DNA of 64,000 bases, taken from contig JAWPGT010000024.1 of assembly GCA_034638255.1 (NCBI GenBank), forward strand, positions 62,001 through 126,000, read 5' to 3'. The stretch comes from Coprinus comatus (lineage: Eukaryota; Basidiomycota; Agaricomycetes; Agaricales; Agaricaceae). The notes under the pieces are model-generated. The model made no database searches. It was given only the letters and a program-made list of their open reading frames with translations, and was not told where the DNA came from. Positions 13,684 to 23,967 of this stretch are shown one piece after another (within the stretch, counting starts at the first letter, position 1; each line of letters begins with the position of its first letter). The position numbers and the translations under genes were made by a program.

Positions 13684-16208
13684 ATGTCCGCCCTCTCTTT
13701 GGCAGTGGTAGCAGCACTTTTCGCATCGTTTCACAGTCCCACTCCTGCAGTAGCCCTTAATAACGGAGTCGGAAGATTACCTTGTGAGAATCTTAGCAAC
13801 CTCGATTGGTACAATACTGACGATCATATGCTCATATCAATCCAGTTATGGGCTGGAATAGTGAGTATATGCCATTGTTTCTGATTCTTGGATCATTCTC
13901 TGATCACTACCTTAGCTTGGAATGCATACCATGTTAGTTATTCTCATGATGCATATATTCACATCTAACCAGCCACAAGTGTGATATCAGCGAGAGCATC
14001 GTCAGAGATAATGCCAGACTCCTGAAAGAGCTGGGCCTTTTGGTAAATACCTTGTCGATTTTGTCACCCATTCAACTCAAATTCGATTTAGGATGCAGGC
14101 TATAACTATGTAAACATTGATGATTGCTACTCGGAGAAAGAACGGAATGCAGCTGGTGATATTGTAGAAAGTGTGTTTATTCAATGTTTACCCTTACTCG
14201 TCTTACTCACAGTGACTTTTCCTCGTATAGGCAGAGAGCGCTTCCCATCCGGAATGCGAAACCTGACAGATGATATTCACGCTATGGGATTGTTAGTACT
14301 TCTTCAAAAATACACAAGAAGGATATACTGAAACTGACGTATAATATAGCAAAGCCGGGATTGTAAATTGAAGCTTCCTTCTACTATTCTTATTCTAAAA
14401 GCTAATCATAATCATATTATAGTATAGCGATTCTGGCTGGTTCACCTGCCAACTCTTTCCCGGATCTTTCCAGAACGAAGACAGGTGAGGCGCTCTTACT
14501 ATACCCAACAAAAGTTGGTTGACAAGAGAAAATAGAGATATTAAACTCTTCCGAGAAACATGGGGTTTCGATCTTCTGAAGTATGTGCTGTACACGTTGT
14601 CTTCGGATCTTAAACGTTTCTAATATTTCTCTTGCGAGCAGATACGATAATTGTGCTGGTATGACCACCAAACTCGCCCTCTTGTTCAAATGTTAATACA
14701 GCTGTGTTTCCGTAGTACCTTTTGACGAAATCATCAAAGAAGGAATGGTTGGAAGTGAGTTGGTTTACGATTTTGCGATACTGAAAGTGTTATCTGATGC
14801 TAGTACAGAATTCAAGCGCATGGCTGATGCTATCGCGAGGCAGGCTAAAAGATCAAAGCGAGAACCAATGCTTTACTCTATTTGCCAATGGGGAAGGGTG
14901 AGTGCGGTGGCCAAACATTAAACGATCATTTTATATATGATCATTAGGAGCAACCGTGGATTTGGGGCAGGAGGTTTGGACAAAGTTGGAGAGTAGGTGA
15001 TCTGTCAAGTCCTAGCTCCAGATTCTAAATTGAGCGTAGACTACCGAAGACATTGGTCCCCATTGGGATGCTGTTCGAAGTATAATTAACCAGTAAGTAT
15101 ATCCCGATCCACCTCATCAAGTCAGAAACTAATGTCTTCGTCTTCCAGAAATTCGTTCATTGCCTGGGCCTCGGACTTTTATGGCCATAATGACATGGAT
15201 ATGGTATGCACTGCCATCTTTCTATTTGCCGGAAAGCCACTAACAACGACTAACGCCACTACAGCTGGAAGTGTGAGTATTCATCAATTGATTTCTCCAA
15301 ATTGGATCGGGCACTTATTTTCCCGGTGTAGTGGTAATGGTGACTTAACATTCGAGGAGGCCAAGAGTCATTTTACAGCATGGGCTTTGATGAAGTCCCC
15401 GTTGGTGATTGTATGTCAACATACATCCACTTTCCTTTTCTCACATTGAAAAATTAATAATACTTGTGTCTTAGGGAACCGATGTAAGTACTAGTATCGG
15501 AATAAAAGAACGAACTGAACCCTCTCCACTAGCTCACAAAAGCAACTGAAGAAACCTTGACTATTCTCAAGAATCACGAAATCATCGCGATCAACCAAGA
15601 TCCCGTTGTAGGAACTGGTGTTACACCTTTCCGTTGGGGTATCAATGTATGCTAAACTTACTGTCAACTGCGGTTAATTACTTAGACTCTTATCTCTTAC
15701 TGCCACACAGTCCGATTGGTCGAACAACTTTACTCACCCAGCACAATATTGGAGTGGTGAAACTCGGGATGGAACTGTGTTTATGTTGGTACGTTATTCT
15801 CTGATAGAACTGCGATATGTCGATTTTGGGGTGCTAATGAGCACATTCTTATCATTGGAACAGCTCAACTTCCTCAGCGAACCAGCTGATTTATCGTTTA
15901 GTTTAACGGAATCACCTTGGATTCGTGCTGGAAGGCAATACTCCGTTAGGGTAAGCACCACTCTTCCCCAAGTTACCTAAATAGAATTCGCCTCATTTTT
16001 TTTTTGATTATCGTTATCTTAATAGGACCTTTGGGCACATACCGATAATGGTACTGTTGTAAGAAGTATGACAGTTCGAAATGTACCAGGACATGGAGTT
16101 GTTGCTTTATTACTTAAAGATGCTGGTGATGAACCGGAAGGTACTCAACCTCCTTGTCAGAGACCGGAGTGGTGTATGGATCAGAATGGGACTCGGATCG
16201 ACCAGTGA
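13684..16208 (+). CDS. secreted alpha-galactosidase, GH27 family, copy B
   Basis: This is a second GH27 alpha-galactosidase, with the same predicted reaction and extracellular location as copy A. The start at 13684 gives a signal peptide (SLAVVAALFASFHSPTPAVA) followed by LNNGVGRLP. Successive exons give [44 protein letters not shown] and FDLLK|YDNCAG, split by an intron near 14581-14640 and holding the nucleophile Asp. Further on are SDFYGHNDMDM (acid/base region, about 15171-15200), [14 protein letters not shown] and [17 protein letters not shown]. The last exon has AHTDNGTVV, with a C-terminal PCQRPEWCMDQNGTRIDQ-stop. Every exon boundary I checked has GT-AG signals, and I found no disruption. 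The exon pattern parallels copy A, so the pair arose by duplication with inversion; the copies are clearly diverged rather than near-identical. Confidence 0.87.
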
Positions 16209-18910
16209 AAGGAAAAATTGGATTTGGATATGGATATTGACGATAACGGTGGTTTAAACAAACTAACATTAACTTGTATTTGGGATTTGATTTTTTTGTA
16301 CTTTGTACTTTTACTTTAACAGAAATGGTGTTCGAGTACTATCCATGTAGTTGCCTTTTTTGATTTGTTTTGATTGTGTACTTACACGTAGTGTATGTCA
16401 CTGTACGCTCTCGTTTTGTGTAGGAGTAAATGTAGTAGGTATCATCATATTTCTGGCAGAAACACAGTGCAGTGCGCATTGAAAGTGCATGGCTGAGGCA
16501 TGCTTGTTCGTGGCATCGGTAAGTTAATTACATCTCTTCCGAAAGGCTTTAAGGCCTCGAGGTCTTATTGATTATTCCTCGTCTAAAATCGGAGTCTGTA
16601 TCAAGAAATAGCCGAAATTTTCGGGGACCATAACATACCGTTATATGGTACCTTTTATACTAAAAGTAGCCTCCTAGTATTGCAGTGCATTGATACCACA
16701 TGTACAACATGTAGTACTACTGCGAAATATACATAGCTCCAGTTTTTTCGAAGAATGGCTTGAAAGTTAGAAGAAACGAGCCGGTAAATAAAGTAATCAT
16801 AAATCACCACAAAGAGAATGATGTGAACTGGTCCATCGAAGTTTATATTTTAAAAATGTTCAACATTCCATTGTCAGATGATGGTTAAGTAGGTAATGGC
16901 TGTGTGAATGATAGTACATATCAAACTTGACGTTCAACTACTGCCAGCTTGAGTTTATACTGTACCACACTTACTGTACCACACTGTGTATCTATCCATT
17001 GGTTTATCATTTGGAAATTTACATTTGGTGGTGTTTAATGTTCACTGTCAGTGACACTTGGATTGCTGGTTGTCTAGAGTTTTAATGTCCAGATAGTCAC
17101 TTGTTCGAATTGGAGTATATATATATATATAAATATAACAATGAGATGAGATGAGATTGTGTCACTAGTACTAATCATCTATCTCTACTAGGGTATACTC
17201 ATGATCAAGCTGGTCGGCCTGCGGCGTGCTAGTGGATACTGGTCCACTGGTCAGTGGTGGCGTGCCTATTCATGTAAATACTCCGAGGTTGTCAGTAGTT
17301 GTCCGCGGAAGATAATCGATAAGTGCTGAACTAAGAACTTGAGAAAGCCTTTAAAAATGTCAAAAAAATGACGATGTCAAATCTTAGTGTGAGTACTTAA
17401 TACTTAGTGCTTAACTCTACTTCTTTTGAAAATCAGGTAATCTGGACTCAATAAGATTTGGGTGAATTATAATGAGGGAGAACAATGAATATAATATATC
17501 TATATCGTTATACTACTTTTTAACTTTAGCCTCACCACTCTCGTGAGATTAGAGTCTAGTTAGTACTAGGTCCTGTTTTTGGTAATAATAATAATAATAA
17601 TAAAAGATTGTATGGAAGCCTAGTAAGTAATTGAATTGCACTACTCCTTTGGGAGTGCCAACATGTGACACCATAGTTGAATCATATCCGACTCCTCCAG
17701 AAAGTAAAATTTCACTTCCATTTGATAAGAACTTTGATATACAGGTCTCATCATTACCAGTAATAATAAGCGCACCCGCGCTTGCACTTCTCTCGGGTGC
17801 TAGGGAGATGGAAGTACGGCAGTGGTACAATAGCACAGTGTAGTACTACTACGCTAGGGGCTATCGTAGATGATTCGAAGATAATCGATAGGCGGCAAGA
17901 TTCTAAATTTGACTTTTACTGTGGAGTCATGGTGACAAAAATAGAATCTGGTATATTTATGTTTGTCCATCGAAGTCACATCAGACTTTCAACGCTCTAA
18001 AGATTAGGGCCAAACTAGGGCCAAAGGAATCACATATAGCATCACTCTTCAACAAAACGGTCGTTTCTTTTTCTTGATCGGCGAATTTTTGTCTTTAAGG
18101 GAGTATTACCTTGCTTGCATCACTTATAATTAGCATCATCATAACCACCGTTTCCTTCTTCTTCTCCTTCTTCTTCTCCAACTACTGATTGTTATCATCA
18201 TACTATGTTCAGGTGTTCATGCACATGAATGTTCATATGTAGCCATGATTTATTGTGATTGATAATTATAACTCGTGGGTGCAAATAGTATGGCTGTTAT
18301 ATCATAGGTCCGCCAGTTCTCAAAAAGCGGAAAGTAACTTCTTGAAATAGAAATCATAGTTCAAGCGCTCAGCAATCAACTGTAATGAATAGTTGTGATT
18401 GTCGAGTTTTAGTTGCAGTTCTTAGACTCAACAGTAGTACAGTTACAGTTGCAGTGTTATTCTTCAAGATATCATAACCTATTACTAATCTCTCGCTGAT
18501 GTGTGTTGTCAGATGTGAGAGTCCTCAAATCTGGCTGTCTGGTGGGTTCCATCTTGGCCCCCCTTGTGAGTGGTGTGACCGATGTACACTAATATATGGA
18601 CATTGGAAAATAATGATATTTGTAAGCTATAGCTGACCTGAAAGCATATAATTATAAAACCACTACAAGTTAGTCACGACAGCGGTTACAATAGGTAAAT
18701 AATAACGACTGAGGGATAGAAAGTTAAAATTTATGGTTTATGGTTTAAATTCTACTAACTTCAAGACAAGACCTTCAAACCACTTTATTACTGACATGAC
18801 TCACGAAACCAAGTAAAGACTGTAAAGTACAATAATCAAGATAACTAAAACTTGTAAGGTTCATATTCAATCCTTGAAGTTAGTCTTTGTACCATTTCTA
18901 ATAGCTTCCT
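16209..18910. other. long intergenic region, no gene recognised
   Basis: This 2.7-kb stretch follows the 3' end of GH27 copy B. It holds an AT dinucleotide tract near 17117-17132, an AAT trinucleotide tract at about 17583-17604, a small doublet of ctgtaccacact near 16959-16985 and short frames without domains (17549-18000, both strands). Confidence 0.45.
17583..17604. repeat. AAT microsatellite
   Basis: About seven tandem AAT/ATA units lie in intergenic sequence. Confidence 0.8.
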
Positions 18911-20105
18911 TCAGGAGCTTGGCACAATGGTAGTTCGAATATCCATCGACATCCTCACTTGAGTACTGGTGGTGGGAAATTGTTCACGATCGTGTGTCAT
19001 CGTTTGAAGTCCCGCGAATCGAATAACAGATGCTGGTGCAAGCGTCCCATCTTGATAATAATCCAGGAGCTTTATGTTTCGATAAACACGACACGCCATC
19101 GAAGCTGATAAGGACGCTGTTGGGAAAGCTAGCATGTCGCGGTATATGGCCGGCATCGATGGTACAAGGAGCAGTATCACCAGCACGGTGTAAAATACTG
19201 ATGATAGGCTATGGCTCGAGTCGTCAGCATCTTCATTGAAAAAGAGAGCTTGAACTCACAGATAAAACTGTTGACCTCCTCGAAGCACAGCGCGAGAGAG
19301 CCGAGGAAGAGCTTTCCCAGATATCAATGTTCCCCAAGATATTCCGCTATCCTCGGCGCTGAATGTTGAAGCAATTTTATACGATATTGCCAAGAACACA
19401 AGCGTGTCGAAAATAAGAGGCATAAAACCCCCTAGAACTACATAGTTCTGGACGCTTGAATCAAAACAATATCTTGTACCAGGTATGTGTGTTGCTCGCA
19501 CACCAACGGCGACCGTGATCTCCGTTGATCCCGTTGTAACCCATAAAACGAAGAAGAATCGTTTAATCCATAGATGCTCGGCATATACGGCTTGTAGGCG
19601 CTGGAGGAAGAGGAAACTAGTAGAAAAGACTGAGATGGTGAGGCAACATACAATACTAATCAAGAGAGCATCGCAGTTGTTAAAGGGCGTAGCTGTGCAA
19701 GTACAAAATAAGAACAAGGTAGTTTGTTATGCATGTAGCTGACCGAGACATACTTCTCTGTAACACAGCTAGGAGGACAGAGCATACGGCGAATAATCTT
19801 TTGTAAACGTGTGAATCTACCCAAGCCATATATTTCTATTCGACTCACCTAGAGGTCACGAAACAAACATTCACTAGTCGTAAACCTTTTTGCAAATGTA
19901 AAATCCTAATATCTTCTGGAAGATATACCAGAATATCCCAAATTACTGCCTGAACGAATGATCAGTTCTGCCTTTGCGCATGATCTCTGTGACTCCTTAC
20001 TCCAAGGATAGCAACATAAACGTTTCTCGAAACCTCAATTTGAAGTGCCTCTGCTGGGGGAAGATGATTTAAATAGTTATCTGGATTGGGGAGCACAGTT
20101 GGCAT
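18911..20105 (-). CDS. basidiomycete multi-pass membrane protein (DUF6533-like)
   Basis: This looks like the large Agaricomycete family of seven-helix proteins of unknown function, often annotated as integral membrane or DUF6533 proteins. The ATG at 20105 opens an exon with PAEALQIEVSRNVYVAILG. After a short intron comes AVIWDILVYLPEDIRIL, an arrangement I recognise from this family. The long exon at 19717-19256 carries at least three hydrophobic helices (CCLTISVFSTSFLFLQRLQA, FFFVLWVTTGS, LVFLAISYKIAS) and ends SRAVLRGGQQFYL. The final exon has VLVILLLVPSMPAIYRDM and the family-typical MACRVYRNIKL. The splice between the second exon and 19717 is unclear; a frame break there cannot be excluded. 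A Tc1/mariner-type element sits 188 bases upstream of the start. Role unknown; a sensory or receptor-like function is only a guess. Confidence 0.65.
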
Positions 20106-20292
20106 GTCTGTTAGTATTAGAGAAAAAAGATACAGTGAGCGTTGGCGTTAGAGAAGAAAGACAGAGTGTAGAACTGTTCCCACAACATGTATAATAGGGG
20201 AAGATGTTTATAAAGGGTTTATCACTTCCATCGAACTATCATGATGAAGCTGAGTCGCTAACCATCATCATTTCGCATTCCTCGGTGTATTA

Positions 20293-20354
20293 CAGCGCTT
20301 TGCGGAACCTAGGGCGCGGGTGCGTTTTTTCGCCAAATTGGTAAATTTTTGATG
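20293..20354 (+). repeat. left terminal inverted repeat (62 bp)
   Basis: The 62 bases match the reverse complement of 21757-21818 exactly. The repeat begins CAGCGCTTTGCGG and is preceded by the TA target duplication. Confidence 0.95.
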
Positions 20355-20576
20355 TCGCAGGTCCTTTGTGATGTGGCATTGTATTTCTCTCATAGCACAT
20401 GCATTTCTTTGTCTATGCTCATATAAATTACACCATTGAATTTGCAATTTAAATCCACATCGATTGGTGCCAAAATTTTGAGGATATTTACAATTATGTC
20501 TAGTGAAATATGTGTAGTTGATAAAACCCAGATAAACATATCTTTCTCCAGAACTACTACCTTCTCACTCAAAAAA

Positions 20577-21109
20577 ATGCCACGGAAGAAAGGCCCAGTT
20601 GTTCTTAGGCAGCACTACTCCATTGATTTGAAGAAACGCATTATATATCAAGCATATACTCTGCATATGTCTAGCACAGCTATAGCCACTGCCCTCGACA
20701 TTCCTCTTCGGGTCGTTCAAAGAGTGAAAACAACTTGGAATCGTACTGGGAGAGTCTGTGGTATAACTGGTATTACTAGGTGGCAAGGTCGGGCCCCAAT
20801 TCTCTCACCCATGCATACAACTGTATGTTTCATTTTCGTTACAAAAATCTTCATCCACTTACAAGTTATGGTGCATTATAGTTTATGCTCTCACTTATTG
20901 AGCATTCACCAGACATCTATCTTGATGAGATACAGGTGCAGCTACGTGACCTACATGGTGTGGAAATCTCATTAGCAGCAATCTCTCGGACACTTAAAAG
21001 ACTTGGTATGGCATTGAAAAAGGTCGATTTTGTAGCTTGTGGTATTAGAAGTACCATATCTACAATAGAAACCCGGTATTCAGGGATGTTTCATAGAATA
21101 AAACTCTAA
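20577..21109 (+). CDS. Tc1-type transposase, DNA-binding half only
   Basis: Two exons (20577-20822 and 20882-21109), with a 59-bp gtatgt...tatag intron, join in phase to give about 157 residues. The first helix-turn-helix reads around HYSIDLKKRIIYQAYTLHMS and LDIPLRVVQRVKTTWNRTG. The second reads LIEHSPDIYLDEIQVQLRDL and ISRTLKRLGMALKKV. This bipartite arrangement is the normal N-terminal DNA-binding region of Tc1/mariner transposases, which recognises the terminal repeats. Just after LKKV, where the catalytic domain should begin, the sequence becomes unrelated and stops at 21109. The DDE triad is absent. The product might bind the ends without cutting, and so could act as a repressor; that is speculation. 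Confidence 0.8.
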
Positions 21110-21554
21110 AAGAGACTATTATTGCGCCAACCTCCTCTTCCTTTTCACTATCCAAACCCTCTTCAATATCTGAACTGTAGGGTAATGTATACACGAGAGA
21201 CTCCTGATGAGGTCCACTTGTGAATTCATTGTCAACGAAATTAATAGGATCAATTTCGGACTCCTGAAGGCGTGGAGTAAGAGTTGCGGGTGTTTGGGCT
21301 GTTGCGGAGGGCTGAGCTGGAGCAGATAGCGTATCTGTGGTAGGATTAGGAGGTGAAGGTGAGTGAGGAGGAGATGCCGGAGAGAGAGGTGGTTCAGGTT
21401 GGATCAATGGTACAGGTAAGGCTGGTGGATCTGAAATAAGGGTTTTTTTCTTTTGACCAGGTAGAGTTAGTGTTAATTTGAGACATGGAGGGGCATCTGC
21501 AGGCTTCCGAGTAGAGGCTGCGCGTGTCTTGCCTCGTCCACGTCCTCGAGCCAT
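21060..21554 (-). CDS. proline-rich ORF inside the transposon
   Basis: A minus-strand frame of 164 codons begins at 21554 with MARGRGRGKTRAAS, a basic stretch that may bind DNA or direct nuclear import. It continues with CLKLTLTLPGQKKKTL, a long Pro/Ser/Thr-rich section and an acidic end (DIEEGLDSEKEEEVGA). It is convergent with the transposase fragment and overlaps its last 50 bases. I do not recognise a family. It could be a second element gene, the first exon of a longer lost gene, or an acquired host fragment. The length and biased but non-random composition argue that it is or was coding; no expression evidence is available. Confidence 0.5.
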   Translation of the reverse strand: MARGRGRGKTRAASTRKPADAPPCLKLTLTLPGQKKKTLISDPPALPVPLIQPEPPLSPASPPHSPSPPNPTTDTLSAPAQPSATAQTPATLTPRLQESEIDPINFVDNEFTSGPHQESLVYTLPYSSDIEEGLDSEKEEEVGAIIVSFRVLFYETSLNTGFLL

Positions 21555-21756
21555 GGTGGTAGGTGAAAGAGTAATAAATTTTAGACAATTTGATGTTCTT
21601 TGCTTTACAACCAACATCTACTCAAAAAACGCGATTTTTTTATATAATTTAATTCATATTGTATGTATTATACTCTCTGTAAAGTTTGGGGTTAATAGAG
21701 CGCGTTGTGGCCGAGAAATAACACTTTTATTTTTATTTTTATCAACAGACCGGATC

Positions 21757-21818
21757 CATCAAAAATTTACCAATTTGGCGAAAAAACGCACCCGCGCCCT
21801 AGGTTCCGCAAAGCGCTG
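21757..21818 (-). repeat. right terminal inverted repeat (62 bp)
   Basis: This is an exact inverted copy of 20293-20354, followed by the TA target duplication at 21819-21820. Confidence 0.95.
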
Positions 21819-23967
21819 TAATACGATTACTAAGTTCAATCACAAATCTGTATCGAATCCATCTCAATATAACGTTTTCGTTTTCTAAGTTCTATGATAT
21901 GTGAGTGCTCACTTGTGCCCCCGGGGAGTTGTGTACTTAGCTGTACTTGGTGATTGAGTATTATGTCTGGGAAAGGATAAATTTGAAAATTTGATGATGT
22001 GAGCGGTTGGCGTTATCGGAATTTGCCTGCCATGATTACCGTGACTTACTTTTAAACCTCTTGACTTTTCCACTTATAATCCTCTCCAGTCATCCATTCA
22101 ATATTCAATATCAAAGCAAGCTCCGTCATTAGGCCAACGTTGATTCTCTGTGAGGCCCTCGGAATCAGGTCGCAAAGGAGGGTCGACGCACATCTTCGGT
22201 TGTGCATACAGCCATTTAAATACTTGGATTTACCAAAAACGGGGCTTCCTATCTCATTTTACGCGACATGTCACTGACTAATTTTAAAGGAGGGAAAAGC
22301 CGATATTATGAGCTTCACTTTAGGCTGTGAAGTTAGAAACAAGGTAAAATCAAAATCTGCACATCAGGTAAATCGTTGTGTAATGCTTGTACAATGATAT
22401 AGTTGCATGCAAAAAGATCTTTTCCAAGTTTGACCTTCAACATGTCAGGACCCACCTCCATATTCCTATTTTCCCAGTGTCAAGTGAAAGCTTGTCATCT
22501 TAACAATGACTTGAAGTCTAATTTGATCATACCCCCCTTATTGAGATTGACTGTCTCTTCTTTTCTTCCTGAGCACTGAGCGTTTGAACAATCCTGGACT
22601 TGGCCTTACAAGAAATGCGCCCTGTACGATAGAAGACCCAGGGTTCCATCTCCAGTAGTTACTAATAGGCTGATGACCATCTTGATTCTCTAACACTACT
22701 ACTACAATACCCGTGATGATACGGTTGGAGCATTGTCCAATGACAATGGTAATGGAAGTTGCCATGTCTAAATCTGTTATAATTATAATGTATAATTTTG
22801 GACGTTCCAGACTTTGTTTTAGAGAATGTTCAATCTCACGATCATTCAAGATCATATCAAAAGGGGTGCCACTGTAGATAAATACAACCAAGAATCACTA
22901 CTTAACAAAGCTTAGCTTCAAGTTATTAATACTGTTATTGTCACCAAGTCAAGGTCCGAAGGAGAGAGATTGCTAGTACCTGGTCTTTGATGCACATTTC
23001 ATGATGATGATGGATCAGATTTGCCATAACCAGTTACGGACCATAGTCAGTTATGTTCAAATAAACGAGGTTATTGAATGAACCTGTAGTGGAAAGTAGG
23101 TAGATTGTACAGGTAGTTCACATTTAATGATTTACCTTAATCCGAGTGTCCTTGCTACTTTTCCTCTTCTCAAAATACTGCCCACCAAATTTTCTCAACC
23201 AAAAAAGAGAATCTTATTAACTGGAATTGGATAATAAATCAAAAATAGTAAAAACGCTCTACTAAGCAGAACAGATAATAATAATTGCAACTCTGCGAAA
23301 CGAAGTGGGTAATAAATAATACGAAGCAAGAAAGGCCAACTTACTAGTATAATAGTGAGTACCAAAAGGAGACTTGGACTCGAACAGTAGGTGAAACAAA
23401 AACAAAAAATGACGAAAAAATGCGTATATATACAGTTACATAAACCAAAGAGAAACAATTGAGAATGCAAATGATTGATGTACCACCCAATGGGCCAATG
23501 TTTAAAGACTTTAGACAATGTGAAGATGAAGAGTGAGAAAGAACCTCAAGATGGATTGGGAGTTGAACGTCGAAGAACGAATTGAAGATTGGAGGGGGAA
23601 GAGAGATTACTACAAGCGATAACCAATACCCATAAATATAAGAGGCGCTAGCGTTGTGGGATATGGGGAAATTTGATTGAAGAGTCTTGAGCTTGAGCTT
23701 GAGCTTGAGCCTGTCAGAAAACGAAACTGTGTTGTGTGTTATAGGGTTCAAGATAAGGATGTCCTGGGAAATCGTGGGTTAGTTGATGACGGCGGTGTTT
23801 GATATGGTACCAGTTGTGGCACAAATTGTGATGATGCGATTTATGCTTCAAGTTCAGTTTCGTTTCTTTTCAAACAGAGTATGACCCTTTTTAAATCCGA
23901 GAGTGTGTTGTTGTTAAGTTAGTATCAATAATGATGGTTAATGCGATGAAGGCGGAAAGAAGAATCA
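21819..23967. other. intergenic downstream of the tup1 gene
   Basis: Several short minus-strand frames occur (22538-22891, 23195-23518, 23344-23751), mostly hydrophobic by composition and without family resemblance. A gagctt hexamer repeats about four times near 23690-23712. I see no convincing gene. Confidence 0.4.

Larger units (their letters stand above)
20293..21818. mobile_element. Tc1/mariner-type DNA transposon with perfect 62-bp inverted repeats
   Basis: A 1,526-bp element begins and ends with CAGCGCTTTGCGGAACC on opposite strands, and the inverted match extends 62 bases with no mismatch. It is flanked on both sides by TA (20291-20292 and 21819-21820), the target duplication expected of Tc1/mariner insertion. 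Inside are a spliced plus-strand gene for the DNA-binding part of a Tc1-type transposase (20577-21109) and a convergent minus-strand proline-rich frame (21060-21554). No DDE/DDD catalytic domain is visible, so the copy looks non-autonomous. The undamaged ends suggest a recent insertion or recent mobilisation by a relative elsewhere. Confidence 0.9.

Noticed and set aside
19485..19742. Plus-strand 85-codon frame
   Set aside because: It is antisense to the main exon of the membrane-protein gene and is a shadow frame.
22538..22891. Minus-strand frame of 117 codons
   Set aside because: No recognisable domain, no splice support and no relation to neighbours; most likely a chance frame.
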